From DASRCB01 sp035653295 (lineage in GTDB: Bacteria; Acidobacteriota; Terriglobia; Bryobacterales; Bryobacteraceae), in assembly GCA_035653295.1 (NCBI GenBank), contig DASRCB010000081.1, positions 1 to 10,534 on the forward strand: a stretch of DNA of 10,534 bases, written 5' to 3'. A model generated the notes under the pieces. It was not told where the DNA came from. It made no database searches and was given only the letters and a program-made list of their open reading frames with translations. Of the stretch, positions 1-5,219 are shown piece after piece. A program made the translations under genes and the position numbers. Every line of letters starts with the position of its first letter. Within the stretch, counting starts at the first letter, position 1.

Positions 1-291
1 ATGGTCCTCATCCGCATCCGCACCACCATGCAGAACCGCACCGCGATCCTGAAGGAAGCGGAAATCTTCGGAGCGCGGGTCGTGGACCAGTCCACGGAAG
101 GCTTCGCCCTCGAAGCGACTTCCGACCCCGAGCGCCTCGACGAGTTCATCGACGTAATGCAAAGCTACGGCGAAATCGAAGTAACCCGAAGCGGCACCGT
201 CGCCGTATCTCTGGAAAAAAAGAAATTGCGCTTAGCCCCCCCAGTCCCCCGCGGAGCGGGCGACGAAAAAAAGGACCACGCTCTGGCATGA
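1..291 (+). CDS. ilvN: Acetolactate synthase small (regulatory) subunit, C-terminal fragment
   Basis: This is the end of the regulatory subunit of acetolactate (acetohydroxyacid) synthase, the first enzyme of valine and leucine synthesis and the second shared step of isoleucine synthesis. The 96 residues seen match the ALS small-subunit C-terminal domain: a strand (MVLIRIR), the NR-ILKEAEIFGARVVD segment (about residues 12-29), and the closing YGEIEVTRSGTVAVS segment (about 56-70). The N-terminal ACT domain that binds valine is missing because the window begins inside the gene. The ATG at base 1 falls where the family has an internal residue, so it is probably not the true start. After the conserved end there is a Lys/Pro/Arg-rich tail of about 25 residues that I do not recognise; its DNA has three 7-base homopolymer runs. 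The gene precedes ilvC by 83 bases on the same strand, the usual ilvBN-ilvC order. Identity is confident; ilvN versus ilvH naming is arbitrary. Confidence 0.9.
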   Translation: MVLIRIRTTMQNRTAILKEAEIFGARVVDQSTEGFALEATSDPERLDEFIDVMQSYGEIEVTRSGTVAVSLEKKKLRLAPPVPRGAGDEKKDHALA

Positions 292-300
292 AAGCTTTTT

Positions 301-344
301 GTGGGGCAGGCTCCCAGCCTGCGGCGGGCCTCTCAGGCCCGCCC
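301..344 (+). repeat. REP-like double palindrome in the ilvN-ilvC gap (copy 1)
   Basis: Two adjacent perfect hairpins fill most of the 83-base gap. The first is GCAGGCT / CCC / AGCCTGC (306-322, 7-base-pair stem). The second is GGCGGGCCT / CTC / AGGCCCGCC (323-343, 9-base-pair stem). The same layout, GTGGRGCAGGC then a GGGCC palindrome, recurs at 3064-3100 and 3143-3182, which marks it as a dispersed family rather than a one-off terminator. No T-run follows, so it is not a standard intrinsic terminator. Lying inside the operon just ahead of ilvC, it may influence mRNA stability or read-through; that role is inference. Confidence 0.8.
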
Positions 345-374
345 ATCAAATCCGAAAGATAACTACCTAATCCA

Positions 375-1418
375 ATGGCCAAACGTTACTACCAAAACGA
401 CGGCAACTTCGCCGCAATCCAGGACAAGACGGTAGCCGTCATCGGCTACGGCAGCCAGGGCCACGCGCACGCCCTCAACCTGCGCGATTCCGGCGTCGAC
501 GTCATCGTCGGCCTGTACCAGGGCAGCAAGAGCTGGGCGAAAGCCGAGGCCGCTGGTCTGCGCGTCATGACCGTGGCCGACGCTGCAAAGGCCGCCGACA
601 TCGTCATGATGCTCGTCTCCGACCACCTCCAGGCCGACCTCTACAACAGCGAGATCGCGCCGTCGATGACCAAGGGCAAAACGCTGATGTTCGCCCACGG
701 CTTCGCCATCCACTTCGGCACGATCACCCCGCCGAAGGACATCGACGTCTCCATGGTCGCGCCCAAAGCCCCCGGCCATCGCGTCCGTGAGCTGTTCACC
801 GAAGGCGTCGGCGTGCCTGCGCTCGTCGCCGTGAGCCAGGACGCCTCCGGGCACGCGCTCGAGACCGCTCTGGCCTACGCGCTCGCCCTCGGCAGCCTGA
901 AAACCGGCGTCATCGAGACCACCTTCCGCGAGGAAACCGAAAGCGACCTGTTTGGCGAGCAGACCGTGCTCTGCGGCGGCGTGAGCGAGCTCATCCGCGC
1001 CGGTTTCCAGACCCTGGTCGACGCCGGCTATGCCCCCGAAATTGCCTATTTCGAGTGCCTGCACGAATTGAAGCTGATTGTCGATCTGATCCATGAGGGC
1101 GGCCTCAGCTATATGCGCTACTCGATCTCCGACACAGCCGAGTACGGCGACTACACCCGAGGCCCGCGCATCGTCAACGAGCAGACGCGCGCCGAAATGC
1201 GCAAAATCCTCTCCGAGATCCAGTCCGGCGAGTTCGCCCGCGCCTGGATCAATGAGAACAAAACCGGCCGTAAGAACTTCCTCGCTATGCGCGAAGCGGC
1301 GCGCACTCAACCCATCGAGCAGGTCGGCAAAGAGCTGCGCGAAATGATGACCTTCCTGAAGCGGCGCAAAGAAGCAGGAGTGCCGCAGGAGGAAAGCGTA
1401 GCCGCGGCGAACAAGTAA
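375..1418 (+). CDS. ilvC: Ketol-acid reductoisomerase (class I)
   Basis: It converts 2-acetolactate or 2-aceto-2-hydroxybutyrate to the 2,3-dihydroxy acid, using NAD(P)H and Mg2+, in the cytosol. At 347 residues it is the short class I form. The N-terminal Rossmann domain has GYGSQG at 24-29, and a cofactor-loop GSKSW at 50-54. FAHGF (106-110) gives catalytic His108, and Lys131 lies in APKAPGH. The helical C-terminal domain carries the metal/substrate residues Asp191 and Glu195 (ESDLFGEQ), Glu227 and Glu231 (ECLHELK), and a Ser in SISDTAEYGDY (Ser252). Position 48 is Tyr where many class I enzymes have Arg (GLR), which could affect cofactor phosphate binding. About 20 polar residues extend past the usual MM-hydrophobic end. 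The start is the ATG after the REP-like palindrome; its ribosome binding site is weak (GAAAG, well upstream). The gene sits 26 bases ahead of cimA and is probably co-transcribed with ilvN. Confidence 0.97.
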   Translation: MAKRYYQNDGNFAAIQDKTVAVIGYGSQGHAHALNLRDSGVDVIVGLYQGSKSWAKAEAAGLRVMTVADAAKAADIVMMLVSDHLQADLYNSEIAPSMTKGKTLMFAHGFAIHFGTITPPKDIDVSMVAPKAPGHRVRELFTEGVGVPALVAVSQDASGHALETALAYALALGSLKTGVIETTFREETESDLFGEQTVLCGGVSELIRAGFQTLVDAGYAPEIAYFECLHELKLIVDLIHEGGLSYMRYSISDTAEYGDYTRGPRIVNEQTRAEMRKILSEIQSGEFARAWINENKTGRKNFLAMREAARTQPIEQVGKELREMMTFLKRRKEAGVPQEESVAAANK

Positions 1419-1444
1419 GCCGCCCGGCTGGAGCCAGAACAACC

Positions 1445-3058
1445 ATGCGAATCTTCACTTTCGATACCACGTTGCGCGACGGCACCCAGGGCGAGGCCGT
1501 GTCCTTCTCCGTGGAGGACAAGCTGATTATTGCCCAGAAGCTGGACGAGCTCGGTATCGATTACGTCGAAGGCGGCTGGCCTGGCTCCAACCCGCGCGAC
1601 AAGGAGTTCTTTCGCGCCGCGAAAGAGCGCCTCAACCTCAAACACGCGCGCCTCACCGCCTTCGGCTCCACGCGTTTCTCGAAAAACACCATCGAGCAGG
1701 ATCCCAACGTCCACGCCCTCCTCGAAGCCGAAACGCCGGCCATCAGCATCTTCGGCAAGAGCTGGGATCTGCACGCCGCGCGCGTCCTCGGCGTGAGCGA
1801 AGCCGAAAACCAGAAGCTCATCTCCGAGACCGTTTCTTACCTGAAGGCGCACGGCCGCGAGGTGGTCTACGACGCCGAGCATTTCTTCGACGGGTATCAG
1901 TCCAACCCCGACTTCGCCCTGCGCACGCTCGAGGCCGCGAAGGCCGCGGGCGCGGACGTGCTGGTGCTCTGCGATACCAACGGCGGCACACTGACCGGCC
2001 GTCTGGAAGAGATCGTCGCCGAAGTGCGCAAGCGCTTCGATGGCGTGCTCGGCATCCACCCGCACAACGACTGTGAGGTCGCGGTGGCCAACGCCATCGC
2101 TGCCGTCGAGGCCGGCTGCACGCACGTGCAGGGCACCATGAACGGTTACGGCGAGCGCTGCGGGAACGCCAACCTCACTTCCATCATCGCCAACCTCGAA
2201 CTCAAGCTCGGCCACACCACCATCGGCCGCGAGAATCTCGAAAAATTGAGCGGAGTCGCCCGCCAGATCGCCGAACTCGCCAATCTGTCCATGCGGAACG
2301 ACCAGCCCTACGTCGGCCACAGCGCCTTCGCCCACAAAGGTGGCGTCCACGTCAGCGCGGTCCTGAAGGACTCCGCCACCTACGAGCACATCAAACCGGA
2401 AGCCGTCGGCAACCGCCAGCGCGTGCTGCTCAGCGATCTGTCAGGCCGCGGCAATGTCCTCTATAAACTGAAACAGCATGGCCTCGAGCAGCGCCTCGAC
2501 GCCGAAGCGCGCCGGCAGCTGCTCGAGCGCATCAAGCACATGGAGCATCTCGGGTATCAGCTCGAGGCCGCCGAAGGCACGTTCGAGTTGCTGGTCCGCG
2601 AAGCCCTGCGCCCCGGAATCCAGTTCTTCGATGTGGTGAGCTACGAGGTCGCCACCCGCATGAGCGGAACGGATGACACCATCACTACCGCTACAGTGAT
2701 GCTGAAAGTCAATGACGACGTCTACTCCGCCACCGCAACGGGCCACGGCCCCATGAATGCTCTCGACGTCTGCCTGCGCCAGTGCCTCTCTTCGCTCTAT
2801 CCATCGATCGCTCACGTCCGTCTGACCGACTACAAGGTCCGCGTCCTCGAACCGAAGAAAGGCACCGCCGCTAAAGTCCGTGTATTGGTCGAATGGACCG
2901 ACCACCGCCGCAGCTGGGCCACAGTAGGCGTCTCCGATAACGTCATCGAAGCCAGCTGGCGCGCCCTCGTCGACGCCCTCCGCCTCGAACTCATGCGCCT
3001 CACCGAACAGGACGAAACGGTCGAAAAGGCGGTCGAAGACTACTGCTGGGGCGTGTAA
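1445..3058 (+). CDS. cimA: (R)-citramalate synthase
   Basis: It condenses pyruvate and acetyl-CoA to (R)-citramalate, the first step of the threonine-independent route to 2-oxobutyrate and isoleucine. The 537 residues match the CimA branch of the isopropylmalate/homocitrate synthase family. The TIM barrel (about 1-285) starts with FDTTLRDGTQGE (Arg11, Asp12). It has the CimA-type segment DAEHFFDGY at 143-151, CDTNGGTL at 176-183, the metal ligands His205 and His207 in HPHND, and NGYGERCGNAN at 233-243. SAFAHKGGVHVSAV (293-306) follows. The C-terminal part (about 390-537) is the LeuA-type dimerisation/allosteric domain, where isoleucine would be expected to bind. A plain 2-isopropylmalate synthase is less likely, because the EHFFDGY and WPGSNP (45-50) segments are typical of CimA. 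GGAG lies 11 bases before the ATG. It ends the operon and is followed three bases later by a REP-like array. Confidence 0.92.
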   Translation: MRIFTFDTTLRDGTQGEAVSFSVEDKLIIAQKLDELGIDYVEGGWPGSNPRDKEFFRAAKERLNLKHARLTAFGSTRFSKNTIEQDPNVHALLEAETPAISIFGKSWDLHAARVLGVSEAENQKLISETVSYLKAHGREVVYDAEHFFDGYQSNPDFALRTLEAAKAAGADVLVLCDTNGGTLTGRLEEIVAEVRKRFDGVLGIHPHNDCEVAVANAIAAVEAGCTHVQGTMNGYGERCGNANLTSIIANLELKLGHTTIGRENLEKLSGVARQIAELANLSMRNDQPYVGHSAFAHKGGVHVSAVLKDSATYEHIKPEAVGNRQRVLLSDLSGRGNVLYKLKQHGLEQRLDAEARRQLLERIKHMEHLGYQLEAAEGTFELLVREALRPGIQFFDVVSYEVATRMSGTDDTITTATVMLKVNDDVYSATATGHGPMNALDVCLRQCLSSLYPSIAHVRLTDYKVRVLEPKKGTAAKVRVLVEWTDHRRSWATVGVSDNVIEASWRALVDALRLELMRLTEQDETVEKAVEDYCWGV

Positions 3059-3063
3059 ACATA

Positions 3064-3100
3064 GAGCAGGCCTTCGGCCTGCGGCGGGCCTTCAGTCCGC
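3064..3100 (+). repeat. REP-like unit (copy 2) after cimA
   Basis: A perfect 7-base-pair hairpin, GCAGGCC / TTC / GGCCTGC (3066-3082), is followed by an imperfect one, GCGGGC / CTTCA / GTCCGC (3084-3100), with one G-T pair. The order and the linking GCG match copy 1 at 301-344. It begins only six bases after the cimA stop codon, so it would form the 3' end structure of the ilv-cimA transcript. Confidence 0.75.
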
Positions 3101-3142
3101 GTGCATCATTGCAAATCAAGTACCGCATCTGTTGTATATGTG

Positions 3143-3182
3143 GAGCAGGCCTTAGGCCTGCACGAACGGGCCGGAAGGCCCG
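3143..3182 (+). repeat. REP-like unit (copy 3)
   Basis: GCAGGCC / TTA / GGCCTGC (3145-3161) is followed after five bases by CGGGCC / GGAA / GGCCCG (3167-3182). Both stems are perfect. Compared with copies 1 and 2, the linker between the hairpins differs (ACGAA instead of a bare G), so the copies are related but have diverged in loops and linkers while keeping the stems paired. Confidence 0.75.
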
Positions 3183-3207
3183 CGCTCATTGAAAACTGAA
3201 TACGCCG

Positions 3208-4134
3208 TCACGTGGGGCAGGCGGTTTGGCCTGCCAGGCTGTCGAGCCACCCCACCAACTCCGAAGCCAGCGGCGCCTCGACCATCACCCTCGCCTGCGA
3301 AGCAGGCGACGTAAACCCAATCCTGGCTGCATGCAGGAAATACCGCCCGAACGCCGAAGGCCGTGCCCCGTATAGCTTGTCCCCAGCCACGGGATGCCCG
3401 ATGCTCGACAGATGCACCCGAATCTGATGAGTCCTCCCGGTCCCGATCCGCACCTCGAGGAGCGTGAACTCGCCATAGGCGCGAATCACCTTGTAATCCG
3501 TCAGTGCTGACCGCCCCACGCCCAGTCGCGCCGTCATCCGCGTCCGCCGCACCGGGTCCCTCGTAATCGGCGAAGCAATCCGTCCGGCCGCTTTCTCCAT
3601 GCGGCCTTCCACCAGCGCGATGTAGTTCTTCTCCACCTCGCGCGATGCGAACTGCCGCGCGAGCGCATGATGCGAAGCATCATCCCGCGCCACCAGCAGC
3701 ACCCCGCTGGTATACCGATCCAGGCGATGCACGATCCCCGGCCGCAGCTCGCCGCCGGCGCCCGAAAGCTGCCCGAACCGGTGCAGCAGCGCGTTCACCA
3801 GCGTCCCTGAGTGCGCCCCGGCGCCGGCATGAACGATCATGCCCGCCGGCTTGTTCACCGCAATAACCGCCGCATCCTCATACACGATGTTCAGCGGGAT
3901 GTCCTCAGCCTCGGCTCGCAGCGGCGGCAGCGCCCCCGCCGTGACCTCGACGGTCTCCCCTCCGCGCAGCTTCATCGATGCCTTCTCGCGCCGCCCGTTG
4001 ACCAGCACGAGGCCGTCGCGAATCCACGCCTGCAGCCGCGCGCGGCTGTAGCGCGGCAGCCGCTCGTGCACGAACTGATCCAGCCGCGCCCCCGCCCGCT
4101 CCGGCTGCACAACGAGTATGGCGTGGTCACCCAC
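3208..4134 (-). CDS. RluA/RluD-family rRNA pseudouridine synthase
   Basis: It isomerises uridine to pseudouridine in RNA; the S4-plus-catalytic layout is that of RluD (23S rRNA helix 69) and RluC-type enzymes. Counting from the GTG at 4134, the 308 residues have an S4 RNA-binding domain at about 15-65 (ARLDQFVHERLPRYSRARLQ, VNGR). The catalytic domain runs from about 85 to 295: VNKPAGMIVH (93-102), the HRLDRYTSG motif (136-144) with nucleophile Asp139, and TGRTHQIRVH (232-241). An ATG at 4230 would add 32 residues, but these have no family resemblance and would overlap the divergent SIS gene by 77 bases, so the GTG is preferred; no strong ribosome binding site settles it. The last codons (LAGQTACPT) are encoded by a REP-like palindrome. 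The gene converges on cimA. The exact RNA target cannot be told from sequence. Confidence 0.9.
   Translation of the reverse strand: MGDHAILVVQPERAGARLDQFVHERLPRYSRARLQAWIRDGLVLVNGRREKASMKLRGGETVEVTAGALPPLRAEAEDIPLNIVYEDAAVIAVNKPAGMIVHAGAGAHSGTLVNALLHRFGQLSGAGGELRPGIVHRLDRYTSGVLLVARDDASHHALARQFASREVEKNYIALVEGRMEKAAGRIASPITRDPVRRTRMTARLGVGRSALTDYKVIRAYGEFTLLEVRIGTGRTHQIRVHLSSIGHPVAGDKLYGARPSAFGRYFLHAARIGFTSPASQARVMVEAPLASELVGWLDSLAGQTACPT
3214..3240 (+). repeat. REP-like half unit (copy 4) inside the pseudouridine synthase gene end
   Basis: GGCAGGC (3216-3222) pairs with GCCTGCC (3229-3235) around a six-base spacer. It opens with GTGGGGCAGG exactly as copy 1 does (301-310). Only the first hairpin is present. 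Read on the minus strand it encodes the last residues of the RluA-family protein, ending at the stop at 3208-3210, so the repeat overlaps coding sequence. Confidence 0.65.
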
Positions 4135-4153
4135 ACTGATATTCTGACGGTTA

Positions 4154-5212
4154 ATGTCCAGGATGCTGGATGAGATCCGGCAGCAGCCGGACGCGCTGGC
4201 CCGAACGCTGCGCGGAGCGCTCGGCGACATTCAGAAGCTCCGCAGGCGCTTCGACCAGAATCGGCCCAAGCTCGTCGTGCTGGCCGCGCGCGGCACGTCG
4301 GACAACGCCGCGCAGTTCGGCCGCTATCTGATCGAGATCACCACCGGCATCCCCGTGTCTCTGGCCGCGCCCTCGGTGTGGACCCTGTACCACTCGACGC
4401 TCGACCTGCGGGACGCGGTCAGCGTCGCCATCTCGCAATCGGGCGAATCGACGGACATCAACGTCGTTCTCGAGGATGCGAAGAAAGCCGGCTCCTTCAC
4501 CATCGGCATCACCAACGAAGAGAGCAGCGCGCTGGCGAAACTGGCCGATACCACCTTCCTCGTGCGCGCCGGCCGCGAGAAGAGCGTCGCCGCAACCAAG
4601 ACCTACACGGGCCAGTTGCTCATGTTCTACCTGCTGGCCTGGGCGCTTGGCGCGCGCATACGCGAGGAAGACGTGCGCAGGATCCCCGAGCATGCCGCCG
4701 CCGCGCTCAGGATGGAGAAGGCGATCGCTGCGCGCGCCGAACGGTACCGCTTCATGGAGCGCGCTGTCGTCGTCGGCCGCGGGCTCAACTACGCCAACGC
4801 CTTCGAGTTCGCCCTGAAGCTCATGGAGACCTCCTACGTCGTCGCCGAGCGCTTCTCCGCCGCCGATCTGCTGCATGGGCCCATCGCCATGGTCGAGCGG
4901 TCGTTTCCGGTCTTCCTGTTCGCCCCGCCCGGCGTAACCTGGCCAGGCATGCGCGAGATGCACGAAAAGATGCAGCAGCTCCACGCGGAGACGCTGCTGT
5001 TCACCGACCGCAGCAACTCGGAAGCCGCCAAAGCGCGAGACGCCATCGTCCTGCCGTTGAAGCTGGGGCGGGCTGGACATCGTCCGGAGGAGCTGTACAC
5101 GGCGATCCCATACGTGATCCCGGCGCAGTTGTTCGCCGCCTGCCTGGCCGAAGAGAAAGGCCTCGACCCGGACCAGCCGCGCACCATCAGCAAGATCACC
5201 CGTACACTCTGA
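4154..5212 (+). CDS. Double-SIS sugar-phosphate isomerase/deaminase (GlmS isomerase-like, NagB-II type)
   Basis: The 352-residue protein has two SIS (sugar isomerase) domains and no glutamine amidotransferase domain, so it resembles the isomerase half of GlmS. SIS 1 spans about 35-165, with ARGTSDNA (45-52), ISQSGEST (93-100) and KSVAATKTYTGQ (143-154). SIS 2 spans about 195-335, with GRGLNYANAFEFALKL (208-223) and the ERFSAADLLHGP loop (232-243) equivalent to the GlmS ELKHGP segment. The C-terminus (GLDPDQPRTISKITRTL) resembles that of GlmS and of NagB-II glucosamine-6-phosphate deaminases. Without the ammonia-supplying domain, deamination of glucosamine-6-phosphate or aldose-ketose isomerisation (AgaS-like) is more likely than GlcN-6-P synthesis. 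Two ATGs are possible (4154 and 4163); neither has a good ribosome binding site. It is cytosolic, lies 19 bases from the divergent pseudouridine synthase start, and is 7 bases ahead of the permease gene. Confidence 0.85.
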   Translation: MSRMLDEIRQQPDALARTLRGALGDIQKLRRRFDQNRPKLVVLAARGTSDNAAQFGRYLIEITTGIPVSLAAPSVWTLYHSTLDLRDAVSVAISQSGESTDINVVLEDAKKAGSFTIGITNEESSALAKLADTTFLVRAGREKSVAATKTYTGQLLMFYLLAWALGARIREEDVRRIPEHAAAALRMEKAIAARAERYRFMERAVVVGRGLNYANAFEFALKLMETSYVVAERFSAADLLHGPIAMVERSFPVFLFAPPGVTWPGMREMHEKMQQLHAETLLFTDRSNSEAAKARDAIVLPLKLGRAGHRPEELYTAIPYVIPAQLFAACLAEEKGLDPDQPRTISKITRTL

Positions 5213-5219
5213 AAACACT

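Larger units (their letters stand above)
3061..3240. repeat. Tandem array of three REP-like palindromic units
   Basis: Three units, each opening with G-A/G-GCAGGC, begin at 3064, 3143 and 3215, a spacing of 79 and 72 bases. The spacers also align: ATTGCAAATCAAGTACCGC (3109-3127) and ATTGAAAACTGAATACGCC (3188-3206), each leading through a GTGGRGCAGGC opening into the next unit. So the repeat is a whole unit of palindrome plus spacer and not just hairpins. It covers the full gap between the converging cimA and pseudouridine synthase genes, and runs 33 bases into the latter. It may act as a two-way transcription barrier or mRNA 3'-end protector; no T-runs support classical termination. The spacers are related and not unique, so this is not CRISPR. 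Confidence 0.75.

Noticed and set aside
301..344. Intrinsic terminator after ilvN
   Set aside because: The hairpins are strong, but no T-run follows and the same element recurs elsewhere as a repeat, so it is listed as REP-like instead.
363..1442. 359-residue minus-strand frame opposite ilvC
   Set aside because: ilvC on the plus strand has all catalytic motifs; the antisense product is compositionally biased and unlike any family I know.
1307..2389. 360-residue minus-strand frame across the end of ilvC and the first half of cimA
   Set aside because: It crosses two genuine plus-strand genes and has no domain signature.
3061..3240. CRISPR-like array
   Set aside because: There are only three units, the repeats are hairpins with variable loops, and the intervening sequences resemble each other instead of being unique. 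No cas gene is present.
4135..4230. 32-residue N-terminal extension of the pseudouridine synthase from ATG 4230
   Set aside because: It would overlap the divergent SIS gene by 77 bases, and the extra residues do not resemble the family.
4151..5218. 355-residue minus-strand frame mirroring the SIS gene
   Set aside because: It is an antisense shadow: almost the same span as a well-supported SIS-domain gene, and its translation has no recognisable motifs.
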